Notes: a model not told the origin generated them from the sequence alone. Positions 13,131 to 28,788 are shown, counted from the first letter of the stretch. The stretch is DNA of 64,000 nucleotides from Tillus elongatus (GCA_964006375.1 OZ023269.1:58616468-58680467); one strand, 5' to 3'. Translations and numbers: made by a program.

Positions 13131-13760
13131 TCAGTAATCCCCACATGGTCTCCATGAGCCATCATTTTTTTGCACCATGTGGAGGGGGCTTGACCATGGA
13201 CTTTTGGAGGCTCTACAAATTCCCAAGTCCATCATGTGCTGGAATTCTAGCTTTGCTTGAGCTAGCTTTTCCGGGGGCAATCTTCTAGCTTTTGCAGTGA
13301 CAGGTGGTCCTTCCGTACTTATAGTATGGAAGAACTCAACCTCTGGAAGGTTGCTAGAAGAAGTTTCCTTAAAAAGGTCAGGAAATTGTTGTAGCAATTT
13401 GAAGTACTGGTGTGTCGGGTCTACGAGATGAATTTTAGAATTAATTCCTGGTGGTGGGTTAGCACCGGCCTTCGAGAGGTTTGTCTTTGTATCGATTAAA
13501 CGTCTATGTTTCATATCCACAAGTAAAGCAAACTCTGCTAGAAAATCAGCGCCTATAATTGGTTGCTTGATATCGGCAAGTGTGAAGGGCCAGCAGAACC
13601 TACGGCGTAAACCTATAGCCAAATCTAATAGTTGTTCGCCATAGGTATGAATAGGGGTCCCGTTTGCAGCATACAAGGTACGTTTCGATTGAAATTTCCG
13701 TTGGTCGTGAGTGGGTGGAATAACTGAAATATCCGCTCCAGAGTCGATTAGAAATTTCAT
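13131..13760 (-). pseudogene. Element A protease and RT N-terminus
   Basis: It starts with FLIDSGADISVIP, a retropepsin active-site block (DSG), followed by the IIGADFL block that closes the protease fold. The RT N-terminus follows: a KARRLPPEKL..AKLEFQHM block and SPWSSPLHMVQKNDGSWRPCGDY, the fingers region. An in-frame TGA ends the stretch at the conserved RT position right after CGDY, so full pol cannot be made from this copy without suppression. Confidence 0.88.
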
Positions 13761-14032
13761 ATTGGAGCGTCTATCAAAAATAAAAATGCGGCGTGTTAGG
13801 TGGCTCTCGTCTCCTGCCGCGTGGAGGGAATGCCTTATTAGTTTTCCGACACATGTTTTGCTTTAAAATTGCAAGGTTGGATGCAACGTTTGGCCTTGTT
13901 GCCAAATCGTTCATGATACCAACACGTGGAGGTTGAGGAATTTGTGTTTATGGAATTTCGAGAAAGCTTGGGTCTTTCTCGGGAGGTAGATCGGGAACGC
14001 ATTCGCAATTCGTTGACTGATGCTGTTAGCTT

Positions 14033-14607
14033 CTATAACTGCGCTTCTAACTTGGCTAGCTTGTCGGGCTCGCGTGACTGAATTTCAGCCACGTTGTATT
14101 TATCTCCGGAATATTCCACGATTTTGTTTGCTATAACCGACAAATTTTCTAGAGAATCGTTGCTCGAAGCCAAAATTGAACGAACGTTGACTGGTAAACG
14201 TTGTAGAAATAAAGTTTTAAGGAAATCCTCTTTAATCTGACTACCGGCTAAAAACTTCATTTCGCGTAAAAGTTGCGATGGTTTTCTGTCGCCTAATTCT
14301 AATTCTGTTAAAAGTTTATTTATTTTGCGATTATCGGACTCTTCAAATTCTAATAAAAGACGTTTCATTAGATCTGAATAGGGGGTTGATGATAACGGTT
14401 GGGTTAAAAATCTGAAATTGACTCTGCGACATCAGGATCGAGTATAGCGAGTACATGACTGAATTTTGTCTTTTCAGAACTGATCCGCGATATATCGAAC
14501 TGGGCGTCAACCTGCATTTGCCAGATTTTCACGTTACGTCTCCATATAGGAGGTAATTTTATTGCAACCCTTGCCATGATATTGCTGCTTGAAGAATCTT
14601 CGGCCAT
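14033..14607 (-). pseudogene. Element A gag
   Basis: Two open stretches in different frames (14607-14404 and 14368-14033) together read as a gypsy capsid domain: LPPIWRRNVKIWQMQVDAQF, then TKFSHVLAILD, then a GDRKPSQLLREMKFLAG segment and LFLQRLPVNVRSILAS. A single frameshift near 14,400 separates them. No zinc knuckle is visible before the protease, though the intervening 270 bp (14032-13761) is not open. Confidence 0.85.
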
Positions 14608-14758
14608 TGTGAATAAAATTAGATAATTTTTAAATTAGAAAGGACTGACCTGTTTAGATATTCATTTTCTGTAGGCATGGGCACGTGCGTGGAAGTTAGG
14701 CGACGTCGGCTGGAACATCGGGCGCGGCATCTTCGGCTTGCGGCACGGGGTCACCAAT

Positions 14759-15056
14759 ATGGATGTTAATTGCACTAACTGAATAAACTATATGATACAT
14801 TTAACTATAACAATTACAACAGTACATGAGTACATAACAGATAATTGACCGAGCGTAGAGGACGTGTGCTCACTGTAGCGGTTGGTAGCGAGGAGAGAGA
14901 GAGAGAGAGAGAGAGAGATCGCCTGGTGTCTCTTATATCGTAGTTCTTGACAGCTGGCTGTCGCATAACGTAACGCAACGTTTAACTGTCAAGAGTATTT
15001 ATGCAGAAACATAGAGTAGTGTTGACGGAAACACTGCGGTCGGAATCACCGCCACA
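14759..15056 (-). repeat. LTR of element A (5' LTR on the element's strand)
   Basis: 298 bp; it differs from the other LTR mainly by a longer (GA)n tract at 14893-14917 and a few substitutions, which points to a fairly recent insertion. Confidence 0.93.
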
Positions 15057-15062
15057 CACTAT

Positions 15063-16803
<1,741 letters not shown>

Positions 16804-17036
16804 CAAATAGCCAGAAATAATTCTTTTTCTTTTATTGGTTTTGTTAAAATTGGACTTAAAAATCCTAAAAAAAAAAACAAATTGTATTTTTTTCAAGCTA
16901 AATTTACGTACCTACTTTTTTAATAAAAATGCGGTTTACCTAACTTTTTTAAATTTATATATAATTTTAGTGAATTTAATTGACTAAGTCAGGCTAGAAG
17001 GATAGGTATAATAATACTTATATTATAATATATTCA

Positions 17037-17480
17037 TACTATATCAACACACAACGCTGCAAAACTGTTTGCCTACCCAAGTCACAGCATAAGAAGACTA
17101 TGCCCAAGTTCTGACCAGAGCTAAACTACGCCTATCAAGGAACACATAATAGTGGACCAGTCAAGTTTTGGGCGTCGGCATTAAAAAACTAGGTGTATGG
17201 AGGGTTGCAAACATTTAGTTAGTGTCGCTCATTTCTGCTGGACTCGTGCCCACCCATGTATGGCACCCACGAGCCGCCACTGGATAAAGCCACTAAAATG
17301 TCAGGTCTCTATGAGATAGGTTGTGAATATTGTAATCTTAAATACGTTGGGCAGACTAAGAGAACCATAGAGACTAGATTTCGTGAGCATCTGGCACATT
17401 TGAGATGAGTGCGTATTGTTCGACTGACAGCTCCTACATGTATGCAACCCCTGCATACACCAGTTCATTTAGGCGGATAC
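17037..17480. repeat. Relic related to the 612-bp palindrome, enclosing the GIY-YIG fragment
   Basis: The left edge (TACTATATCAACACACAA) and the right edge (TACATGTATGCA... CATTTAGGCGGAT, 17436-17480) match parts of the arm and the loop of the palindrome at 28877-29488. The middle differs and holds a Penelope-like coding fragment. Confidence 0.5.
17280..17408 (+). pseudogene. Penelope-like GIY-YIG endonuclease fragment
   Basis: One open frame reads SGLYEIGCEYCNLKYVGQTK then TRFREHLAHLR and a stop. This is the GIY-YIG nuclease signature (here GLY...YVG), with the conserved Arg and the Glu-His of the RxxEH helix, and the paired cysteines of the Penelope-like element endonuclease. Only about 43 codons remain and no RT is nearby. 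The match to the family is from recalled motif layout. Confidence 0.7.
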
Positions 17481-18925
<1,445 letters not shown>

Positions 18926-20193
18926 GTCTCCCCCTCTGGTTCCGAAGACGGCCCGGCGAGAGAACCAGAATCCTCTTGGCTTAATCTAGGTCTGTCTCTC
19001 TTGCGTATTTCGACTTCTTCTGCTTCATTACCATGATACTTAGTGAGTGCAGAAATATGATATTTTCCTATTGGGGTATTTGGGGATCTTGAATTGGCTA
19101 TTTCATAACTGGAGGCGGACACCTTTCGAAATATGACATAAGGGCCATCTCCTTTGGGATCGAATTTGGCGGTGCGACCCTGAGCTTGATTACTATGAGT
19201 ATGAGTTCCTACCCACACAAGATCTCCAACCTTAAAATCTGGAGCTGTGCGTCTTTTGGTATCAGCATACATCTTCTGGCGATCTTGAGCTGTGCAATGT
19301 GTTTCTCTAGCTTCGAGGAACACTGCTGCAAGCTGGCGCAGATATGGTGTGATCTGCGGTATGAAGGCATCTTCAGCTAAAATGGACTTCACATCATGGG
19401 CAATATCATCTGGAGTCCTCAACTCCCGCCCAAAAGTTAGAAAAGCAGCACTATTGCCTGTGGTTTCTCCTACCACTGTGTTCATGGCAAATCTAATGGT
19501 GGGAAGTTTGGAAGACCAACTGGTGTGATCATTACCTACCAACATGGCAAGTCGTGGTTTAAGATCTCTATTCTTGCGTTCCACCATGTTTGCTGCAGGA
19601 TGATACACTGGAGTGAAAGTCTGTTTTATATCCAATACATAACACACCTGCTGCATAATGTGGCTAACAAACTGTACACCATTGTCACTAATGATTTTCC
19701 GTGCAAGACCATACCGAAGAAACGCCTGGTCTATGAGGTTGCGGGCGCACTCTTCCGCGGTTGCACGAACTAATGGAAAAAGCTCGACCCACTTGGTGGC
19801 TGTGTCTTCGATGATAAAAATCCATTTCTCCCCACAATCAGTTTCTGGCAAGCGGCCAAACAAATCTATAGAAATCACCTCGAACCGGTGAGCATAAGCT
19901 GGGGTTTGTACTAGGCCTGCCGGCTTCTGATTAGAGGCTTTGTAACGCTGACAATCAGGGCAATCTTTGATATGATTAGCAATAAATGAACGCACTCCAA
20001 CCCAGTAGTATCGTGATGCGATTCTACAGTAGGTTTTTTCTACACCATAGTGTGCAGCAATGTCTCTATCATGGTACTCTTGCAGGATTCGCAAACGCTC
20101 TTGAGCTGGCACTACTAAGACCGGCTCTTCCGAGTCCATTTCCGGCAAATACCTATATAAAATGCCATCAGAAAGGATGTACCCTCGTTCGGT

Positions 20194-20598
20194 TTATTTG
20201 GATAAGTCGTCGCTGTCAGGAGTTTCAAAACTCTTGATGATTTTTGCTACTTCAAGGTCTTCTAATTGCTGCTGACGTAGTTCTGAATGGCTAAATCCTG
20301 GAAATTCTATGCTAAGTAGAGAAGAGTTAATAACCCTCTCTCGCTTCTCATCATCAATAGGTGGCCTTGACCATGTGTCAGCCCCCACATTCCTCTTACC
20401 AGGGATATGTTCAATCTGAACATTGTATGTCTGTATCATGAGGGCCCATCTAGCAAGTCTTCCTGTTGTACTCCTCAAGTTCATTAACCATTTGAGACTT
20501 TGGTGATCTGTAGTGACTGTCACAGGGGAACCTTCAATGTATCCTCTGAAACGATTTAGTGCCCATACAACGACGAGGGCCTCTCTATCTCGGTACAT
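20194..20598 (-). pseudogene. Element B RNase H, C-terminal part
   Basis: It contains REALVVVWALNRFRGYI, VTTDHQSLKWL and GRLARWALMIQ, then HIPGKRNVGADTWSR, the standard end of the gypsy RNase H domain and the connection to integrase. It is separated from the upstream RT/RNase H stretch by a frameshift near 20,597 and ends in an in-frame TAA. Confidence 0.88.
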
Positions 20599-21634
20599 GA
20601 ATAATTCCTCTCGCTGCTTGTTAGTAAACGACTGGCATATTCGACTGGATGTTCCCCCCCCCCCCCCTGTAGGAGAACAGCACCAATTGCATAATCACTG
20701 GCATCTGATCTTATGATATAGGGCTTAGTTCCATCACTTTGCTGTAGGACAGGGGCATTCACTAAAAGATACTTGAGCTGATTGAATGACTCCTGCTGAC
20801 GTGAACCCCACACCCAAGCAGCCTTCTTACGGGTCAGTTCACATAGTGGACGTGCTACTTCGGCGAAGTTCTGTATGTGACGTCGATACCATGAACAAGT
20901 TTGTAGAAATGACTGAACTTCTTTGACATTCCTTGGCTCTGGTCGACTCACGATGGCAGAGGTCTTCTCTGGGTCCACTTGAATCCCTTGCTGCGTTATG
21001 AGATAACCTAGGTAGCGTACCTTCGAGGAGCAAAACGTACACTTATCGCGATTCACCGACAATTTAAACAGGCGGAGTCTTTCAAAAACAGTTTCTGAGT
21101 CCTTTAAATGTGCTTCAAAAGAAATTGACAAAACTATTAAATCGTCCAGGTACGCGAGCACTAGAATACCCCGATTCCAGCGTGAAAACGGTCCATGAGA
21201 CGTTGAAATGTCATAGGTGCAGTTTTAAGCCCCATTGGCATGCGCAGATACCGGAAAGTACCGAACGGAGTCACGAAAGCAGTTTTGTCGTGATCTTGTT
21301 CGCGCACTTTCACTTGATAATACCCTGATTTCAAGTCTAGGGTGGTCATAAAAAAGGTTCTTGTGGCCGCGTGAAGTAGATCATCCATCCGCGGTAACGG
21401 ATAACTTGAGTTCAGTGTCACTTTGTTCAAAGCGCGGTAATCGATACAGACACGTGTGGTTCCGTCTTTCTTAGGCACGAGCACCACGGGTGCAGCCCAC
21501 GCACTTTCACATTCTTCAATAATGTTGGCTTCCAACATGCGATCTAGTTCCTTCCGTAAGACAGCCTTCTTTGCTGGGGACATCCTATATGGAGGAAGGT
21601 GGGTGATCTCCTGTGTCAATAACATGTTCAGCAA
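20556..21634 (-). pseudogene. Element B reverse transcriptase
   Basis: Two overlapping frames (21634-21161 and 21161-20556). The first carries the fingers and palm, with VLVPKKDGTTRVCIDYRALN, the LDLKSGYYQV catalytic Asp block and FGTFRYLRMPMGLKTAP. The second starts at the YLDDLIVLS active-site block and runs through the thumb into the RNase H SDASDYAIGAVL block. A frameshift near 21,170 splits them just before YLDD. A long run of C at 20656-20668 (G on the coding strand) is another likely slippage point. Confidence 0.9.
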
Positions 21635-22475
21635 AAGGAGTTGCCTCTATCCCTGGACAGAAGATATCCTGATTCTTATCAAGCAAGTCATCCACCTGTT
21701 GCTTCTGCTCTGTGGAAAGAGTTTGTCCTTCATCTGATCTCAAGGTTGAAATAAAACTGATATCAACAACACATGTATTCTCTGCAGCTTGTTCATATAC
21801 CAATTCGTACGTTATACCTGGCTCATCGGCAAAACTCCAGGTTCTGTGATTAAAATCCAATAGCAATTGAGCCTTCTCAATGAAATCCATTCCAAAAAGA
21901 GTATTATTACTGGTAGCTTCTGGTAGAACAATAAATTCCGTTGAGATTCTCTTTCCCTGCAAGAAAACATCAGCTGTTCCCACTAAAATTTTCTCTCGTC
22001 TCCAAGCTCCATCAGCAAACTTTAAGTAGACGGTCTGAGTTTCGAACCTAGTGCCACTATCAGAGAGTATCTGGAAAAGTTTGTAACCTGCAACACTCTG
22101 TTTAGAACCTGTGTCGATAATTCCTGATCCATGTGCACCTGAGATGTCAACAAAAAGCAATGGTCGAGCACTAGGGTATATCTTAATATTGTGGTCTACG
22201 TCTAGATGACAAAAATCCATAGAGGCCAGAGGCTTCTTGCAATCTGGACAATTTGCTTTTATATATCCCGGTTTTCCACAATCATAACATGAAATAGGTG
22301 CTACCCGGGTAGATGCACTGTCTTTGACACTACTACTACTAACCATTCTTCCTTGCTGTGAAGAAGACAAGTTATTCTTCGCTATAAGCTTGCGACAGTC
22401 TTCCTTGGTGTGGCCAAAATTTTTGCAATATGCACATCTCGGACGTACAACACCCCTATCTGACTCTGCCGGCAC
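21585..22475 (-). pseudogene. Element B nucleocapsid zinc knuckles and aspartic protease
   Basis: Two CCHC knuckles appear near the start (CAYCKNFGHTKEDC and CYDCGKPGYIKANC), followed by the protease active site IIDTGSKQSV and the closing LFGMDFIEKA block. The C-terminal part is the linker leading into RT. It overlaps the preceding gag frame, so a frameshift (natural or from decay) links gag and pro. Confidence 0.88.
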
Positions 22476-23202
22476 ATCTCTCTCTCTGGAAGAAATGTCT
22501 CCTCAGCTAAACGTGCCTTGGTGAGTAGTTCTGAAAACGTAGAGACACTGTCCCTCGGAACCTTCTCTCGAATTCGTTTATGGAGTAGTCCGTAAATCAT
22601 ATCCAACTGGATAGTTTCTGATAGCTGATTAATTGGCAACTCAGACAAAATAGCTCTGGCCTTGCACGCAAAAATATCAGTAGGTGTGCGATTATCTTGC
22701 TCACATGCAAATAAATCTCGATACACTCGATAAGCTGGTTTGCGAGGCCCATATGTGCTCCTTAATAAATCTATAGCATCCGTCCAGGATGTCGTAGAAG
22801 CTTTAACTCCTTGCCACCAGGTACCTGCGAGGCCATCTAGCAACATAGGTAAACCGCGGAGGGCATTCGTATCAGATACATGCAAGCATTCTTTATATAT
22901 ACAGAGTCAATAAAAGCATTAACGTCTGCTTCTTTGCTACCATCAAATTTTGCAGAACAATTGGCGAGGTTTCCTTCATTTGGCTGTGAAGCTGAGCTTG
23001 CATTAACATGGGCATTCTGTAAGCTTCGTAGAAGAGTATTAAACTGCTCACTGGTTAAAGTCACCATCTCTGATGAAGGTTGTTGCTCTGTCTCCATTGG
23101 AGTCAGCTGTCTCACAGAACTTCTCAGCCAATATGGGCAATTATTGTTTGCGGTGATGGATGCAGATGACTCAAAACGTGCAGGAGAACAAAGGCTACTC
23201 AC
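22382..23202 (-). pseudogene. Element B gag capsid region
   Basis: Two frames (23202-22837 and 22885-22382). The first holds the N-terminal part with TLTSEQFNTLLRSLQ and FDGSKEADVNAFIDSV. The second has LLDGLAGTWWQGVK, TDAIDLLRSTYGPRKP and RTPTDIFACKARAILSELP, the retrotransposon capsid fold. The junction near 22,885 is a frameshift. Confidence 0.85.
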
Positions 23203-23681
23203 CAGCTTTCTTCGTGATAGTTGTCAATAATAGATTAATAAGATCATCTGATCAGTATGTAGGATGAGATGAAACTTGTTGAAGCAATAAAGATGGATCT
23301 CGACGTCTTTGTAACTTTCCACTTGGCTCCAACATAAAGTTCTAATAACTGCACATCCGTTAATAATGATAACAAACTTTTGGCGCGATACGCGTGAAAT
23401 ATAAAAGTCCGAAAAAGTGCTTCGCAGTCAGCTACTGAAAAAAAAACACTTGTGTAATGAACAACTGTCCCTAGAACAATGTTTGCAAGTTCTCGAACAC
23501 TCACAGCGTCTTTTGGAGACGAAAAAAATGAATGTTTTTGATTGTCCACCAACCCGGTTGAGAATTGTTTTATTTCGTTGAAAGAAAAAAAAATTCAAAT
23601 TCAAACATAAACGACCTGTTCACCTGTCAAACCAACTGTTCCACGACTTCGAATGCACGTAAGCTCAACGTTAGGCGCCAC

Positions 23682-23938
23682 TGTAATACGGTAATAATCG
23701 TTAATCGTTTATTACTAGTGTTAAAATATAATATAACAATTATAATTATTTTGGGTTCAGGCTTAACATGTCTAATTTCAAAGTTATTGTGGAGAGAAAG
23801 TTTTCTAGGATGAACACACCATTATTCTAGTCAGTACTGCCAGCCTTCCCATCGGAAATGTCACCAACACAACAGCTGCACGTCCTGCTCTGACCATGGG
23901 CGGCACGTGGATGACGTGAACGGTAATGGGGGTTTGTT

Positions 23939-23941
<3 letters not shown>
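23682..23941 (-). repeat. LTR of element B (5' LTR)
   Basis: 260 bp, matching 18666-18925; directly followed on its outer side by (TA)n. Confidence 0.94.

Positions 23942-24034
<93 letters not shown>
23942..24034. repeat. (TA)n array right of element B
   Basis: Continuation of the TA array interrupted by element B. Confidence 0.98.
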
Positions 24035-24036
<2 letters not shown>

Positions 24037-24044
24037 CATACAGC

Positions 24045-24240
24045 ACAAGATATTCTCAGAATGTTCTCACGATGTGAGAACATTATTTTTTCAGAATATT
24101 TGTTTCGGAATGTTCTAATAACATTTATGGAATGTCAAACTTCAATCTTGAATATTCTGAGTACATTCATTCAATCACATCCTAAAAAAATTCTTCATAA
24201 ATATAATGAGAATATCTGAATAGATTATTATACTGAATAT
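24045..24240. repeat. Cluster of GAATGTTC-type palindromic motifs
   Basis: Repeated GAAnnTTC-like half-sites, including a perfect hairpin AATGTTCTCAC/GTGAGAACATT with a 3-base loop at about 24059-24083. A related cluster lies at 28616-28790, beside another (TA)n array. Confidence 0.6.
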
Positions 24241-24685
24241 TCGCTTAGAATGTGCTTGATCGATGGCATTATAATATTATATAACTTTAAAATTTAATGA
24301 AAAAGATAGATCATGATTACGGTATAGTGGTGAGAATTATAATTGTAACTATTTTGCATGTTTGATTCTGTTACCTGTCTATGGTAAACACAACCCAAAT
24401 TATATATTTAGGCAATCCATTCTTTAGGCATAGAGCGCATGTCCATGCTGCCGAGAAGGGAGGTGGCAAGATGGACGCTAGACGTAAATAAAAAGTAATG
24501 TCAAAATGAATGGTCTGTGGTGGTCAAGTATAAGGTTATATTCTAACATAATTAATTAAAAATTATAATGTGACGTTAACACGGAGAACTGTGCATTTGC
24601 AAACAACATAGATCCAGAGTACAGAAGCAACTAAAACATGGTGTGAGGTTATCAAGAACTAAGACGCGCCTAGTAAAGAAACAAG
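24241..24685. other. No gene recognised
   Basis: AT-rich, short ORFs only. Confidence 0.6.
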
Positions 24686-24777
24686 GGTAATTCTGCAGTT
24701 GATTCCGGTGAACCGGCAGAGTCGTCGCGCACTAGAATTTCGTCGTTGGAGTTCTCGCGCTGTTGCCACATCCTTCT
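24686..24777 (+). repeat. 92-bp inverted repeat, left copy
   Basis: The 92 bases here are the reverse complement of 26297-26388, identical as far as I can check by eye. Confidence 0.9.
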
Positions 24778-24828
24778 CTTTATCGACTTTGTAAGGAAAT
24801 AATATTTTATTTAGTACAAACTTTAAAA

Positions 24829-25080
24829 GTCGGGACGCAGCAAGTGCGCTATGGTAGCGAATTTCCATACAACTTTTTGTAATGTTAAGTATGTTTTTTC
24901 ATGAGACATCGAATGAAGAACAAACTTCAAAGGTCTGGGCGCGGAAAGTGCGCTATGGTAGCGAATGTTCCTAGAACTGTTTGTAATGTGAAATATGTTT
25001 TTTCCATGAGACATAACATTTCTCACAAAGTAAAAAAGTCGTGACGTAACAAGTGCGCTATGGTAGCGAAAGTTAATCGA
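24829..25080 (+). repeat. Three tandem ~100-bp units with the GCAGCAAGTGCG core
   Basis: Units begin near 24829, 24928 and 25028. Each has the (G/C)GnAAGTGCGCTATGGTAGCGAA core, then a TGTAATGT(T/G)AA block and TTTTTTCATGAGACAT. The same core borders many (TA)n arrays in the window. Confidence 0.8.
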
Positions 25081-25324
25081 AATGTTTTAAATGATAAATA
25101 TACCTATAATGAAATGGAAAGGAAAGGTGAGTAAAAATATGTATTAAAGTGTCATAAAAATGAGATTCTTTGGCGATATATTTGCCCGCTGAACTGAGAA
25201 TAAGTATCACGCCTCAAGATGCCGTAAGAGGCGAATCTGGTTGCAAAAACTATCAGTGTCTCATCCAGTAGCATACAAACATGATTTTCAGCAGACATAC
25301 GTCAACATGGGAAATCCACTTAGT

Positions 25325-25695
25325 GTATGTGTGGGTTTTTGTTTCTTTAACGTCGGCCTATGTCCGCGACTATGCCCATTAACCGACGGCAGGGAGCAGT
25401 TATACCTCACTATCCTGGAAATTTGGCCGAACCCCTGCCTTTATGTAAAGAGGGTAGGGATATTTAACGTTCCCAACATCCCATGGTCACGGGACCGACG
25501 GCCTTACGCCCCCTCCGAAAGGCGGAACGTGCAGACATTCAACTTGCTGAAATACAATGGCAGAACCTCGGTAGATGTTAATGTTACAGTTTGTACTGAA
25601 AAAGTGAAAGGAGAGTACCCTGGGAACGAACTCAGCACCCTTAGGTCCAAAGGCACACGTTCTTACCCTTCAACCACCGAGGTTCTAAATGCACA
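25325..25695 (-). repeat. tRNA-derived SINE, copy 2
   Basis: On the minus strand the head at about 25690-25610 shows A-box-like TGGTTGAAGGGTAAG and B-box-like GAGTTCGTTCCC, and the body (25560-25330) matches the body of the SINE at 7342-7712. An open frame of 179 codons spans this copy on the plus strand but is a by-product of the SINE. Confidence 0.65.
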
Positions 25696-25859
25696 TAGAA
25701 TATTATATATTATGGTGAAAAAGAAATCGAAAGTAAATTTTGCGCCAAAATTATGTATTCAGAAATTTAATTTGACCTAACCGAATTAGAGTCGCTTACT
25801 AATACAATAGGCACCTACGAAATTTTATAAAATTGGCGTATTTATTGTCAAAAATGACT

Positions 25860-26049
<190 letters not shown>

Positions 26050-26296
26050 TAACGCACATGTATTTATTAAATTCGTATTCATTTCCGTAAAACACTTGCT
26101 GCGTCAATATAGGTCTTTTTTTTCCATTTTACTTGCATAATTATATCATACTCCCTCCCATTACGCATATATATTTATTATATTGCCGTTCATTACCGTT
26201 AAACACTTAAAACAGGCATTAATATACCATATCGCACTTAACGCGTGCGTATTTATTTTAATGAATTCAGGGATCTTTTAATTTATTTCTACTACT

Positions 26297-26388
26297 AGAA
26301 GGATGTGGCAACAGCGCGAGAACTCCAACGACGAAATTCTAGTGCGCGACGACTCTGCCGGTTCACCGGAATCAACTGCAGAATTACC
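26297..26388 (-). repeat. 92-bp inverted repeat, right copy
   Basis: Reverse complement of 24686-24777. The pair encloses about 1.5 kb with the tandem units, SINE copy 2 and a (TA)n array. Confidence 0.9.
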
Positions 26389-27507
26389 GAAACAAGTTTT
26401 AAAGCATCTCCTGTAGTTCACACTCATGATGGGTTCGTCAATTTTGCTTGAGACTGGATCATCTTACTAATTAGGTACACCTACATTGTATAATATATAA
26501 TTTAAAAATTGTGTTATGTTCAATAGTACCCAAGTCATGCAATATAAACCACCACAGTTTGATGTGGATGGACTGGAAAGCGCAAGAATACTGCAAATCT
26601 ATAGAATTGTCTAAGCCAACATCTCAGGTTTTTTACTCCTGTGGAAGAAGTTAATGCTGTAAGAAGTATCACTCTACAGTGCAGAAAATGTGGACCGGAA
26701 CATATGGTAGGAAGATGAATGTACAATAAAACTTGCAATATATCAGATACGGAATCACGTTGCCAAAGTATGGCTTTACAACCAGAATATCCATGCTGTT
26801 GGTCTCAAACATTGGGCATTGGGATATTGAAATAGCTTTAGAAGTCAAAATCAAGTCCGCGGAAGCAGAGCAGAAAGCAACCATACAAGGGAAGGGTCAA
26901 AAGGTCTGATCGATGACAGTTGTGGTTTTGTGTAAGTGTGTAGTGTGATCTTGTGGCATGTTCTGTGCAATTTAGTTGTATTCTATAAGGGTGTAAGTAC
27001 TATCGTGTAATGCAATTCCTTTAATGCCACACTTAAAGCCTGTAGGATCAATAGTCTAGCCAAATTTCAAGTTACTTCAGTGGGGGTAACCGTGATTATT
27101 CATCTCGGAAACTTTGTATTTGGCTATTACATTTTTTTGCAACTCCAAGAACTGTATCTTTATTTATTTGATTTTTATGTTATTGAAATTTTAATTGTTT
27201 TATTAATATTTTATTCAGACATTTCTTTGTATTTGTTACTTACTTAATTTTAATAAATGTGCAATACTCGAATTGTTGACTTATTACGTATCTGAACTTG
27301 AGTTTACAGGTGTGTGTAGCCACTGGAACAATATGGTAACCTAAACAAGGGTGCGTGATTGAAGTTCAAATTCTAGCCTCTCGGGCTTGCTTATACGAAA
27401 ATATATAAAAGGCCAGTTAAATGGTGGAAAATCAGTAAATTTTGAGCATTATTCCAATATTTCACATCTTTGCATTTTCTTAATTTCTGTAAAATTCAAA
27501 AAATCTA
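26389..27507. other. No gene recognised
   Basis: Short ORFs only. A CRKCGPEHMVGR string near 26,680 recalls a zinc knuckle but is isolated and followed by a stop. Confidence 0.55.
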
Positions 27508-27509
27508 TA

Positions 27510-28600
27510 CAGGGTGTTTCGCATAAGAACCGACACAGGACAGGGGCATGTAGGTAAACGTAAAATATGGTGATTTACTTTTTACTTATCCCTATATTAA
27601 GATCCACCCGTGAGAAGTTATATGCCTTCAGTGGGGTTTCAAATTTCAAAAAAAAATCAATATCTCTGTAATACTTTAACTTACAAAAACCAAGTTTAGT
27701 ACCTGTTTTGAGTGTACCAAGAGCATTAATCAATGGTAAGTAGAGTTCAATTAAGGTATTTGAAAGGGTTTATTAGGGGTGATGCACCCTTAAAATGTCA
27801 CAATTTTTTAACAGATTGGTAGATTTAAGAACATATTTCATTTTATGAGGAATTTTACTCTAAAACTTTGTTACTCCTGTTATTTTCAAAAAACTTTGTT
27901 GTTTTCAAGAAAAACACGAATAAGTAAAGAAACATATTTTATCAATCTTACTAAAAATCATCGAAAATTAAATATTTGCCAATAAACTTATGTATAGGTC
28001 AAATTTGACAATCAGGACAAAAGTGTGAATAAGTATAATTTATTAGAAAACAGACAACTCAAACAGAAATAAAAAAATTGCTATCGATAAGTTATAGAAA
28101 TTCTTCAACATGATAATTTCACAGGCATCTATTGAATGTTTGATGATTTTAAGTAACATTAATAATATATGTATTTAGTTATTCGGGGTTTTCTTGAAAA
28201 CGACAAACGTTTCTTGAAAAATAACATGAGTAAAAAAGTTTTATAATTTACTTCCCCATAATAAAATGAAATAATAATTTTTTAGATCCGTCAATAGGTT
28301 AAGAAATTCTGTCACATTTTATGGGTGCATCACCACTATTCAACCCTTTAAAATGCTTCGATTGAACTCTACTCACCAACGAATAATGCTCTTGGTACAC
28401 CCAAAACGTGTACCAAATTTGGTTTTTCTAAGTTGAAGTATTACTGAGATATTTTTTTTTCGAAATTTAAAACCCAACTTTGAAGGCCTATAACTTCTTA
28501 TGGATGCATCTTTGTATAGGAGTAAGTTGCGTTAAATCACCATATTTTAGGTTCCCCTACATGCGCCTGCTCTGTGTCGTTTCTTATGTGAAACACCCTG
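27510..28600. mobile_element. Fold-back non-autonomous DNA transposon (about 1.1 kb)
   Basis: The ends are inverted: CAGGGTGTTTCGCATAAGAA at 27510 and TTCTTATGTGAAACACCCTG ending at 28600. The inverted similarity continues inward for roughly 450-500 bp per arm, so most of the element can fold back. It is flanked by TA on both sides (27508-27509 and 28601-28602), as expected for Tc1/mariner-type insertion. No transposase ORF is present. The terminal CAGGGTGTTT also appears at 3208 next to the transposase relic, a possible relative. Confidence 0.8.
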
Positions 28601-28615
28601 TATATATTTTTTTTA

Positions 28616-28785
28616 ATGCAATGTTCCTATGAGTATATGTATGAACATTTTGAGAAGATTCATTGAATGTTCGTGGAACATTTTCAGAAGATACTGAGAG
28701 CTCCTAAGAATATTATAAATAACATTCTAAGAACCTTATTAGTATGACAGAATCTGTCCAATTCTCATGTTCATAGAATGTTCTA

Positions 28786-28788
<3 letters not shown>
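28616..28788. repeat. Second cluster of GAATGTTC-type motifs
   Basis: Numerous GAACATT/AATGTTC half-sites precede a (TA)n array, as at 24045-24240. Confidence 0.55.

Larger units (their letters stand above)
10351..15056 (-). mobile_element. Ty3/gypsy LTR retrotransposon A, complete but inactive
   Basis: Two near-identical LTRs (10351-10638 and 14759-15056) bound about 4.1 kb of gag-pol on the minus strand. The site is flanked by the direct repeat CACTAT at 10345-10350 and 15057-15062; the exact duplication length is 4-6 bp because LTR-end bases repeat the target. The minus strand enters from the right LTR into a TTGGTGACCCCGTG primer-binding-like site. Domain order is gag, aspartic protease, RT, RNase H, zinc-binding and DDE integrase, as in gypsy elements. 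At least one nonsense codon and several frameshifts break it. Confidence 0.93.

Noticed and set aside
25241..25780. 179-codon plus-strand ORF as a gene
   Set aside because: It lies across a SINE copy in antisense and shows no domain; the matching region of the other SINE copy does not keep the frame.
26640..26720. CRKCGPEHMVGR as a gag zinc knuckle
   Set aside because: Isolated, the last Cys is replaced by a stop and no other gag sequence is near.
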